In this document: in pieces, positions 1-5,232 of the stretch
How the letters are laid out: each line of letters opens with the position of its first letter
Numbering within the stretch: the stretch's first letter is position 1
DNA from: Desulfobacteraceae bacterium
GTDB lineage: Bacteria > Desulfobacterota > Desulfobacteria > Desulfobacterales > Desulfosalsimonadaceae
DNA: 5,256 nucleotides
Assembly: GCA_011389605.1 (NCBI GenBank)
Contig: JAABTZ010000258.1
Coordinates: forward strand, 1-5,256
Direction of reading: 5' to 3'
Position numbers and translations under genes: made by a program
The notes under the pieces: generated by a model
Database searches by the model: none
Told to the model about the DNA's origin: nothing
Seen by the model: only the letters and a program-made list of their open reading frames with translations

Positions 1-552
1 AAACAGACCGGCAATAAGGATCCGCACCCCGATTGCAACAAGAACAATGCCGCCGGCAGCCTCCATTCGCGGACCGAATCTGCGGCCAAAGACCCTTCCC
101 AGGCGGATGCCGGCAATGGACATGGCCGATGTGATCACACCGATCATGATGCTCGGATACCAGATGCCAACGTCTATCATGGCAAGGGAAAAACCCACTG
201 CCAGAGCGTCAATGCTGGTGGCTATCGAGAGCATAACCAGAGTCATTCCCCGGGATGGATCTTTGATCATCTTTTCAGAAGGCGGTTCAAGGCTGCCGCG
301 GATCATGCGCAGACCAACAAAAATGAGCAGGCCAAAGGCCAGCCAGTGATCCACTGCAGAAACCAGGGGCGCAATGCGGGATCCCGTGTACCAGCCTATA
401 ACCGGCATCAAAAACTGGAAAAGGCCGAAATGGAAGGAAAGCCGGAATATGGCCCGTCTGCTTAGGCGGCCTGCGGTTCCGGCGGCAACTGAAACTGCAA
501 ATGCGTCCATGGCAAGGGAGACGGCAATTAGTATTATTTCGGCAATTTTCAT
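1..552 (-). CDS. mntP: MntP-family manganese efflux pump, C-terminus cut by window edge
   Basis: Reading back from an ATG at 552 gives 184 uninterrupted codons to the window edge with no stop. Family members are usually about 185-190 residues, so only the last few are probably missing. The protein is almost entirely hydrophobic, with about six membrane segments (near residues 3-23, 36-56, 69-88, 104-125, 131-150 and 165-184) arranged as two similar halves. Each half carries the family signature: MDAFAVS at 15-21 (Asp16) and SIDALAVG at 113-120 (Asp115). DHW at 68-70 and GLRMI at 80-84 also fit MntP (YebN, formerly DUF204). Known members sit in the inner membrane and export Mn(II). The start is supported by family length and by MKIAEIILIAVSLAMDAF resembling other N-termini; the ribosome site is weak. 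I see no Mn riboswitch (yybP-ykoY): the upstream DNA is occupied by repeats. Confidence 0.9.
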   Translation of the reverse strand, partial: MKIAEIILIAVSLAMDAFAVSVAAGTAGRLSRRAIFRLSFHFGLFQFLMPVIGWYTGSRIAPLVSAVDHWLAFGLLIFVGLRMIRGSLEPPSEKMIKDPSRGMTLVMLSIATSIDALAVGFSLAMIDVGIWYPSIMIGVITSAMSIAGIRLGRVFGRRFGPRMEAAGGIVLVAIGVRILIAGLF

Positions 553-569
553 TTGTCTGCAGAACCTGA

Positions 570-599
570 TGCTCTCGTAAAAAGTCGCTTTTAGATGGC
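570..599. repeat. Short palindromic repeat piece upstream of mntP
   Basis: This 30-bp stretch is nearly the same as 5204-5232: two substitutions and one missing A. Its core, TAAAA(A)GTCGCTTTTA, can fold into a small hairpin with a TCG loop. It joins directly onto repeat R1 and looks like two repeat ends placed head to head. Both copies lie a short distance upstream of minus-strand genes (mntP and purN). Confidence 0.65.
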
Positions 600-720
600 T
601 TTGTAAAAAGTTCAAGATCAAGGCTTGCGCGATTTCGAAAAATGCAGCGTAGTTAGCCGTACGTGAAATTCTTCAGAAATTGCGCGTAACGCAGATATTG
701 GACTTTTAACGGTGCCATCA
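593..720 (+). repeat. MITE-like palindromic repeat, copy R1
   Basis: This is a 128-bp non-coding element with imperfect terminal inverted repeats: the left end reads AGATGGCTTTGTAAAAAGTT and the right end finishes in CTTTTAACGGTGCCATCA. The reverse complement of 2042-2166 aligns along its whole length with roughly 19 differences, including 3 gap positions, or about 85% identity by hand. The long shared core includes a 32-bp identical block around GATCAAGGCTTGCGCG. No long open frame is shared between copies, so it is unlikely to encode protein. No target-site duplication is evident. It fills most of the 553-776 gap, where I see no gene. Confidence 0.8.
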
Positions 721-764
721 AGCTTGTCAGGTATCAATATCCATTGAAAATATCAACCAGGAAA

Positions 765-768
765 GGAG
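765..768 (+). promoter_or_regulatory. Ribosome binding site that fixes the thiolase start
   Basis: GGAG within AGGAAAGGAGAAACAGGT lies 8 nt before the ATG at 777. An in-frame TTG at 744 would add 11 residues, but they do not resemble a thiolase N-terminus and the Shine-Dalgarno sequence would then lie inside the coding region. ATG 777 is therefore preferred. Confidence 0.85.
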
Positions 769-776
769 AAACAGGT

Positions 777-2027
777 ATGAAAGATGTAGTGGTTGTATCG
801 GCCTGCAGGACCCCCATAGGGGCTTTTGGAGGCAGTCTCAAGACCCTTACCGGCGCCCATCTGGCATCGGTGACCATGAAGGAAGCCGTTGGGCGTGCCG
901 GCATAGATCCTTCAATTATAGACGATGTTCGCTACGGATGCTGCATGGAGCCGGTGGATGCCTTAAACGTCACCCGTGTGGCATGGCTGCTGGCAGGTTT
1001 TCCCGACTCTGTTCCGGCAGTAACTATCAACCGGGTCTGCATTTCCGGCATGGAGGCGGTGCTTTCGGGCATGGCCATGATTCAGGCGGGCATGGCAGAT
1101 GTCATTCTTGCCGGCGGCGTGGAGCACATGTCCGGGGTTCCCTATGTGGTGGATGAGGCCCGGTGGGGATGCCGGCTTCAGGATCAGAGCTTCAAGGACG
1201 CATTAATTCACGGACTTCACTGCGGCTCCCATATTATTCCGCACCCCGAAGACGGACCGGTTAATGCCGATGAGCCCCCTCTGTCCTATTTTAAAGGCAA
1301 GCCCTATATTATGGGCCAGACCGCGGAATTCATCGCCCAGCACATGAACATTTCCCGGGAAGAAATGGACGAGGTGGCCCTGCGGAGCCACAACAACACG
1401 GAACGGGCAAACAAGGACGGCTCGTTTGCCGATGAAACAGTGCCGGTATCCGTGCCCCGGCGAAAAAAAGATCCGGTTTTGTTCGAGCATGACGAGCATT
1501 TCCGTCCGGGCCTGAAAATTGAAGATCTGCAGAAGCTGCCACCGGCGTTTGTGCCCAAGACAGGCAAGGTTACCGCGGGCAATTCCAGCGGTATCAATGA
1601 CGGTTCCGCGGCCATGGTTATTATGAGTGCGGAGAAGGCAAAAGAGCTCGGCCTTACCCCTCTGGCAAGGATCCGGGCCATGGGCAAGGGTGCATGCCAT
1701 CCTTCTGTAATGGGCCTGTCCCCGGTCCCAGCTGTTCGGGATCTTGTTGCCAGAAACAATATGAAGATTGATGATTTCGAGCTCATAGAAGTCAATGAAG
1801 CCTTTGCAGCCCAGTACATCGGCTGTGAAAAAGATCTGGGTCTGAACCGTGAAATTACCAATATCAACGGTTCCGGAATAGGCCTGGGCCATCCAGTTGG
1901 CGCCACCGGAGCACGTATAATGGTAACTTTGATCCATGCCTTGCGAAAACAGGGAAAAAATCTGGGCCTTGCTACTCTGTGCGGCGGAGGAGGAGTTTCA
2001 ATGGCTGCTGCCATAGAAATCCTTTAG
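777..2027 (+). CDS. Thiolase (acetyl-CoA C-acyltransferase family)
   Basis: This gene encodes a cytoplasmic thiolase of 416 residues, which condenses two acyl-CoAs or cleaves a 3-oxoacyl-CoA with CoA. The start at residue 1 gives MKDVVVVSACRTPIGAFGGS, the classic N-terminus. All catalytic elements are visible: nucleophile Cys88 in INRVCISGMEAV, NEAFAAQ at 340-346 (Asn340), GHPVGATGAR at 371-380 (His372), and CGGGG at 402-406 (acid/base Cys402). MGQTAE at 179-184 is the usual family motif. It is about 20-25 residues longer than the common 390-393. The extra length falls between GGVEHMS (113-119) and MGQTAE, in the cap-loop region that shapes the CoA and substrate pocket. It stands alone, with no dehydrogenase, hydratase or CoA-transferase beside it, so biosynthetic or degradative use and chain length cannot be assigned. 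It is bracketed by inverted repeats R1 and R2. Confidence 0.96.
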   Translation: MKDVVVVSACRTPIGAFGGSLKTLTGAHLASVTMKEAVGRAGIDPSIIDDVRYGCCMEPVDALNVTRVAWLLAGFPDSVPAVTINRVCISGMEAVLSGMAMIQAGMADVILAGGVEHMSGVPYVVDEARWGCRLQDQSFKDALIHGLHCGSHIIPHPEDGPVNADEPPLSYFKGKPYIMGQTAEFIAQHMNISREEMDEVALRSHNNTERANKDGSFADETVPVSVPRRKKDPVLFEHDEHFRPGLKIEDLQKLPPAFVPKTGKVTAGNSSGINDGSAAMVIMSAEKAKELGLTPLARIRAMGKGACHPSVMGLSPVPAVRDLVARNNMKIDDFELIEVNEAFAAQYIGCEKDLGLNREITNINGSGIGLGHPVGATGARIMVTLIHALRKQGKNLGLATLCGGGGVSMAAAIEIL

Positions 2028-2041
2028 AGGCTCTTCGGAAT

Positions 2042-2166
2042 TGATGGAACCGTAAAAAGTACAACATCTGCGTTACGCGCGATTTTTCAGAATTTCACGT
2101 GGCTGAGTACGCTGCATTCTTTAAAATCGCGCAAGCCTTGATCTTGAACTTTTTACGGCCCCATCT
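2042..2166 (-). repeat. MITE-like palindromic repeat, copy R2 (inverted relative to R1)
   Basis: This 125-bp element begins 14 bp after the thiolase stop. Its terminal inverted repeats are strong: 2043-2064 pairs with 2144-2165 over 22 positions with 3 mismatches. An internal pair, 2077-2093 with 2116-2132, matches at 15 of 17 positions. The whole copy can therefore form a long imperfect hairpin. In RNA this might act as a 3' stabiliser or terminator for the thiolase transcript, but there is no classical stem plus U-tract, so I do not call a terminator. Confidence 0.8.
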
Positions 2167-2174
2167 GAAATCAG

Positions 2175-2193
2175 ACCTTTTACGATTCCATCA
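2175..2193 (-). repeat. Solo terminus of the repeat family
   Basis: ACCTTTTACGATTCCATCA matches the CTTTTTACGG..CCATCA end of the larger copies. It lies between R2 and the interrupted copy R3 with no body attached, so it looks like a remnant. Confidence 0.55.
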
Positions 2194-2197
2194 GAAT

Positions 2198-2529
2198 TGA
2201 GGGTTTCGTAAAAAGCTCTCTATTCCGCGCTACTGCCGAATCTTTGCAAAAAGCAAATCCGTAAGCGCCTTGGCTGACTGGCGGCACGGAAAAGGAGTTT
2301 CCTCGCTTCAGGAGTCTTCTGGAGCCTCAATTTCCGCTCGGAAACCCTCTTTTCCGCACAGCCGTCAAGGCAACGAAGTGCAATTTCGTCAGAGCGCAAA
2401 AAGATGATTTCCTTGGAAGTCCAATACCTGCGTTGCGCTTCATCCCTTGGAATTTCACGTACGGATAAATACGCTGCATGCCTCGGGAGTTGCATACCGT
2501 TGATCTTGGACTTTTTTAAGATGCCATCA
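2198..2529 (-). repeat. Diverged repeat copy R3, apparently interrupted by about 200 bp
   Basis: Positions 2420-2529 align with the R2 body in the same orientation (CTGCGTTGCGC, AATTTCACGT, TACGCTGCAT, TTGATCTTG, CCATCA), but with more divergence than between R1 and R2. The matching left end is not adjacent; it lies at 2198-2215 (TGAGGGTTTCGTAAAAAG, 14 of 18 bases as in R2). About 204 bp (roughly 2216-2419) separates the two parts, with AAG at both junctions. The simplest reading is one copy split by an inserted sequence. Independent decay or rearrangement is also possible. The last bases of the element contain the stop codon of the minus-strand gene 2527-2967. With R2 and the solo end, this accounts for nearly all of the gene-free 2028-2526 stretch. 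Confidence 0.55.
2276..2366. repeat. Large imperfect hairpin inside the interrupted repeat
   Basis: The arms 2276-2302 and 2340-2366 are imperfect reverse complements. CGGAAAAGGAGTTTCC faces GGAAACCCTCTTTTCCG, differing only in the three or four central bases. Weaker pairing (GCCTTGG with CAAGGC and beyond) seems to extend out to about 2250 and 2392. The loop is about 37 bp. No similar sequence occurs elsewhere in the window, so this hairpin differs from the surrounding repeat family. It could be a second small palindromic element or a structured RNA. It is not a typical intrinsic terminator. Confidence 0.5.
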
Positions 2530-2967
2530 GATTAAATCGTCGGGGATTGTTGTTTCCATAAGGCCTGTCACCACTCCAAGCAGTGGCGGCTGCAAATGGC
2601 GCCATCTGGGATGGACGGCCCTGCCCTGGTCCCATGCGAAATCCACGGCCACGTATTGTTCCGGGATTTCGTATTCATTTCTCATGCCGTAGCGAACAGC
2701 CGGATAATATTCAACGTAGAGCATCCGCTGGGGGTCGATTTCAAAGTCCCGGGTCACCTTTGTGGCAATATGGCCTGCGCAGGAGCGCACTGACATTTTG
2801 CTGTCGTTTACATCCGAAACCACCACCACCTTAGGCCGAAGGATCGTTACGGTTTTATCCCCAGTGTCTTTTTTCCGGTCAAAAACCCAAAGCCGGCATT
2901 TGCCGCTGGCCAGGCGCAGCTTGCCCCCCCAGCCTTCCCACTCATAGATGTCGTTGTAGATCAGCAT
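2527..2967 (-). CDS. Conserved-looking hypothetical protein, 146 residues
   Basis: I do not recognise this protein. It starts MLIYNDIYEWEGWGGKLRLA and ends in ..TTIPDDLI. It has no signal peptide and no membrane segment, so it is probably cytoplasmic. It is rich in aromatic residues: five Trp (10, 13, 27, 112, 122) and many Tyr, notably VEYYPAVRYG at 85-94. A basic and acidic stretch, FDRKKDTGDK (29-38), is followed by a strongly beta-like run, RPKVVVVSDVND (44-55). There are only two cysteines (24, 63), which do not form a metal site. Good codon composition, a compact start and a sensible amino-acid makeup argue that it is real. It is divergent from traB with 135 bp between starts, so the two may share control. 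Its stop codon (2527-2529) is formed by the CCATCA end of repeat R3, which suggests the repeat landed at, and perhaps altered, the original C-terminus. Confidence 0.72.
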   Translation of the reverse strand: MLIYNDIYEWEGWGGKLRLASGKCRLWVFDRKKDTGDKTVTILRPKVVVVSDVNDSKMSVRSCAGHIATKVTRDFEIDPQRMLYVEYYPAVRYGMRNEYEIPEQYVAVDFAWDQGRAVHPRWRHLQPPLLGVVTGLMETTIPDDLI

Positions 2968-2970
2968 CCT

Positions 2971-2988
2971 TTAAGCCATTATCTCCTT
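2971..2988 (-). promoter_or_regulatory. Leader with strong ribosome site and two-codon start-stop
   Basis: Upstream of the hypothetical gene the minus strand reads AAGGAGATAATGGCTTAA, then AGG and the ATG at 2967. The good Shine-Dalgarno (AAGGAG, 2988-2983) is 15 nt from the chosen ATG, which is long, and only 3 nt from an in-frame ATG at 2979. That ATG opens a two-codon frame, ATG GCT TAA. Either the ribosome uses the longer spacing, or it initiates at the mini-frame and restarts four codons later. Confidence 0.4.
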
Positions 2989-3024
2989 GACAAGGGTGAC
3001 ATGTTGCAGGCATTTACTAAAGTT

Positions 3025-3041
3025 TGACGGCTTCGTAAAAA
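3025..3041 (+). repeat. Solo repeat end upstream of traB
   Basis: TGACGGCTTCGTAAAAA is the exact reverse complement of 4287-4303, and resembles the left end of R1 (AGATGGCTTTGTAAAAAG). It lies in the divergent intergenic region 2968-3102, 61 bp before the traB start. Confidence 0.7.
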
Positions 3042-3062
3042 ATCCAAACAAAAAAAATTCGT

Positions 3063-3068
3063 TATATT
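3063..3068 (+). promoter_or_regulatory. Possible -10 box for traB
   Basis: TATATT matches the sigma-70 -10 consensus at five of six bases. It sits in a very A/T-rich stretch (about 3037-3080), some 35 bp before the start codon. No convincing -35 lies 16-18 bp upstream; the nearest TTGACG (3024-3029) is too far away. This is a weak call. Confidence 0.25.
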
Positions 3069-3102
3069 TTTTATTTTCTGAAGATAAGGATGCAGGCGCC
3101 GG

Positions 3103-4284
3103 ATGGCAAATGAATCACAGGAAGAAAACGAAAACATCACCCGTCTGGAAGTAGACGGCAAGCAGGTCGTAATTGTGGGTACAGCGCACGTGTCAAGGGA
3201 AAGCGCGGAGCTTGCCGAATCGGTTATCCGACGGGAACAGCCCGACACTGTGTGTGTGGAACTATGTGCCTCGCGGCATCAGTCTATCCGCAATACTGAT
3301 CAGTGGCGTCAGATGGATATAGTCAAGGTGGTCAGGGAGAAAAAGGCCTTTCTGCTTTTGGCAAACATGATGCTCGCTGCCTTTCAGCGGCGCATAGGGC
3401 AAAAACTTGGGGTAAGGCCCGGCGAGGAGATGATCAGGGCCCTGGATGCGGCAGAAGCCGCCGGCGCCCGGGTCTGTCTGGCTGACCGGGATATAACCGT
3501 GACCCTTTCGAGGACCTGGCGCAGCACAAGTTTCTGGAATAAAATCAAATTATTTTTTCAGTTGTTAATGTCCATGGGCGGCATTGATGATATTGATGAA
3601 AAGACCATCGAGGAGATGAAAAAGGAAGACATTCTCCAGAGTCTTCTCTCGGAACTGGAGAAATCCCATCCTTCAATCCGGCGTATTTTAATTGATGAGC
3701 GGGACCGCTATCTGGCCCACAGGATTCGCCATGCCCCGGGCGAGAAAATAGTGGCCGTGGTTGGCGCGGGGCATGTCCCGGGAATTGGAAGATATATTTT
3801 CCAGGATATCGATCCGGCTCCCCTGGAAACCGTTCCGCCGGGGGGAAAAGCTTTGAAGGCTTTTAAGTGGGTGCTGCCACTGGTAATTGTTCTTTTAATT
3901 GTTGCCGGTTTTTTTTTCGGCGGGCTTCAGGCCGGCAAATCCATGGTATTTTGGTGGGTTGCCGCAAATGGTGTTTTTGCTGGTCTGGGAGCAGCCCTGG
4001 CATTGGGACATCCTGCCACAATTTTTTCAGCCGTGATTGCTGCCCCTCTGACTTCCTTGAATCCCATGATCGCTGCAGGCTGGGTTGCCGGCCTGGTTGA
4101 GGCCGGGCTGCGAAAGCCAAAGGTTGCAGACCTTGAGGATCTTTCCACTGATATCCTTTCTGTAAGGGGTTTTTGGCGCAACAAGGTTACCAGGGTTCTG
4201 CTGGTGGTGGTTTTTGCAAATCTGGGCAGCATGGTCGGCACTTTTGTGGCTCTGCCGCTTATGGTGCGCTTTATTGGAGTCTGA
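3103..4284 (+). CDS. TraB/PrgY (TraB/Tiki-superfamily) membrane protein
   Basis: The protein is 393 residues, a normal length for the bacterial and archaeal TraB-like family. The N-terminal soluble domain (about 15-240) carries the superfamily marks: GTAHVS at 26-31 (His29), VELCASR at 52-58 (Glu53, Arg58), ADRD at 127-130, IDERDRYLA at 197-205 and GAGHVPGI at 221-228 (His224). The two GxxH motifs and conserved acids are the proposed metal or catalytic site of the Tiki/TraB fold. The C-terminal part has four likely membrane segments (about 256-274, 282-301, 304-330 and 365-387). Enterococcal TraB/PrgY lowers pheromone activity, and Tiki proteins are metalloproteases; the role in this kind of bacterium is not known. 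The start is the first ATG after an in-frame stop at 3085; AAGGA (3086-3090) precedes it by 12 nt. A seven-codon frame from ATG 3090 overlaps the start. Confidence 0.92.
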   Translation: MANESQEENENITRLEVDGKQVVIVGTAHVSRESAELAESVIRREQPDTVCVELCASRHQSIRNTDQWRQMDIVKVVREKKAFLLLANMMLAAFQRRIGQKLGVRPGEEMIRALDAAEAAGARVCLADRDITVTLSRTWRSTSFWNKIKLFFQLLMSMGGIDDIDEKTIEEMKKEDILQSLLSELEKSHPSIRRILIDERDRYLAHRIRHAPGEKIVAVVGAGHVPGIGRYIFQDIDPAPLETVPPGGKALKAFKWVLPLVIVLLIVAGFFFGGLQAGKSMVFWWVAANGVFAGLGAALALGHPATIFSAVIAAPLTSLNPMIAAGWVAGLVEAGLRKPKVADLEDLSTDILSVRGFWRNKVTRVLLVVVFANLGSMVGTFVALPLMVRFIGV

Positions 4285-4286
4285 AC

Positions 4287-4303
4287 TTTTTACGAAGCCG
4301 TCA
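4287..4303 (-). repeat. Solo repeat end between convergent traB and purN
   Basis: TTTTTACGAAGCCGTCA fills nearly all of the 22 bp between the two stop codons. It is the perfect inverted partner of 3025-3041, so traB is bracketed by 17-bp inverted repeats. It has no internal stem of its own, so it is not a hairpin terminator. Confidence 0.7.
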
Positions 4304-4306
4304 TCT

Positions 4307-5110
4307 TCAGGCTTCTGTTACTTTAACAATCCTTCGCTGGTAAGTTCTGCCCCTGGGAAGCCTGTGGGTCATGTTTACCACCTTGAGCCTGTTTTGTGCA
4401 AACAACCTGATACATTCCGGGTAAAGCTGCCATTCCTCGGCAAGTCCCTTTTTCTTAACATCAGCAAGCGTATCGGTTTCATTAATTGCAAAGCAGCGCT
4501 GGCCTATAATCGGCCCGGAATCCTCCCCGTAGTCGATGAAATGCACCGTGCATCCCCCGACCCGGCAGCCGTAGCGAAAGGTGTCTCCGTAGCCGTCAGT
4601 TCCTGCAAAGGCCGGAAGAATGGCCGGGTGAATGTTCATGATCCTGGGGCGGAAGCGATCGGTATTGACCCGGTCGATAAAATATGGTGAAAGATTGCGC
4701 ATGAATCCTGCCAGAACAAGCAAATCAAAGGGGTAAGGTTTCATCTGCTCCAAAAGCGCAGCCTCGGCAATGGCCCGGGTGCAGAGAAAATCGTCAATTT
4801 TTGCCGAATCTGCATCTTCACTGTAAAAGGCCTGTTTAGTTCTGATATCCGCAAGGTCAAAATCAGGGGGAAGCTTTTGGTGCATTGGGTCTTGGCGGTA
4901 ATCGTGCAGAATTTTGCCGTAGTCCACCACAAATGAAGGAATATTTCTGCGGGCCGCCCGCTCAAGCCCCTGTGCCTTTGGGTTGTCTGAGCCTGTAAAT
5001 ACAATCTCACCGGAGATCCACCCTGTTTGGCAGGATTTGAGTATGGCTTCCAGATTGGTGCCTGAGCCGCTGATCAGGGCTCCTATGCGTATGGAGGATT
5101 TAATTTGCAT
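4307..5110 (-). CDS. purN: Phosphoribosylglycinamide formyltransferase, long variant
   Basis: PurN transfers a formyl group from 10-formyl-tetrahydrofolate to GAR, the third step of purine synthesis, in the cytoplasm. Using ATG 5110 the protein has 267 residues, starting MQIKSSIRIGALISGSGTN; a TTG at 5179 would add 23 unlike residues. Visible motifs are the phosphate loop SGSGTNLEAIL (14-24), GLERA (48-52), DLLVLAGFMRNLSP (129-142), the catalytic MNIHPAILP (158-166, with Asn159 and His161), and the folate-loop EDSGPI (196-201), whose Asp197 matches E. coli Asp144. The usual PurN is about 190-220 residues. The excess is mostly an insertion of about 40 residues near 62-103, between the first beta-alpha units and LVLAGFMR. 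The loop after AILP reads AFAGTDGYGDTF instead of the usual G.HTHRQAL-type segment. All three catalytic residues are kept, so activity is likely. No other pur gene is adjacent. Confidence 0.9.
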   Translation of the reverse strand: MQIKSSIRIGALISGSGTNLEAILKSCQTGWISGEIVFTGSDNPKAQGLERAARRNIPSFVVDYGKILHDYRQDPMHQKLPPDFDLADIRTKQAFYSEDADSAKIDDFLCTRAIAEAALLEQMKPYPFDLLVLAGFMRNLSPYFIDRVNTDRFRPRIMNIHPAILPAFAGTDGYGDTFRYGCRVGGCTVHFIDYGEDSGPIIGQRCFAINETDTLADVKKKGLAEEWQLYPECIRLFAQNRLKVVNMTHRLPRGRTYQRRIVKVTEA

Positions 5111-5203
5111 GTACCTGTTTTTCCCGGACTGTTGGTTTTTAAACGAAAACCTTCGGCTTTTCTTCACTGCTTGACACAATCTGCCGGATAAATTAAAGAG
5201 TTA

Positions 5204-5232
5204 TGCTTTCGTAAAAGTCGCTTTTAGACGGC
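5204..5232. repeat. Short palindromic repeat piece upstream of purN
   Basis: TGCTTTCGTAAAAGTCGCTTTTAGACGGC is almost the same as 570-599. TAAAAG-TCG-CTTTTA forms a perfect 6-bp stem. The remaining bases to the window edge show no gene; a longer repeat copy may continue beyond it, as R1 follows the 570-599 copy. Confidence 0.6.

Noticed and set aside
47..580. Two plus-strand open frames (47-349 and 374-580)
   Set aside because: They lie antisense to the mntP frame, which has clear family motifs; their own translations are Met/Arg/Pro-rich and unlike any protein.
553..720. Manganese riboswitch (yybP-ykoY) in the mntP leader
   Set aside because: The upstream DNA is accounted for by repeat sequence, and I could not find the conserved riboswitch loops.
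724..753. Possible promoter TTGTCA (724-729) with AAATAT (748-753) before the thiolase
   Set aside because: The -10 matches only three of six bases, and the order of elements would leave a very short leader. Not strong enough to annotate.
1203..2014. Long antisense frames of 236 and 244 residues within the thiolase
   Set aside because: They mirror a strongly coding, fully conserved thiolase. Their length follows from its codon composition, and no motif is visible.
2042..2166. Intrinsic terminator after the thiolase
   Set aside because: The fold is a 125-bp repeat with A/T inside the arms and no compact GC stem followed by a U-tract; it may end transcription but cannot be called one from sequence.
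2220..2495. Minus-strand open frame of 91 residues (YLSVREIPRDEAQRRYWTSK)
   Set aside because: It runs through repeat R3 and the hairpin. The equivalent frames in R1 and R2 are broken by stops and give different peptides, so this is repeat DNA read as protein.
2583..2947. Plus-strand frames opposite the hypothetical gene
   Set aside because: They are short, overlap each other, have no good ribosome site, and give low-complexity translations. The minus-strand frame has the better start and composition.
4214..4690. Plus-strand frame of 158 residues at the traB/purN junction
   Set aside because: It starts inside traB in another frame and continues antisense to the conserved 3' half of purN.
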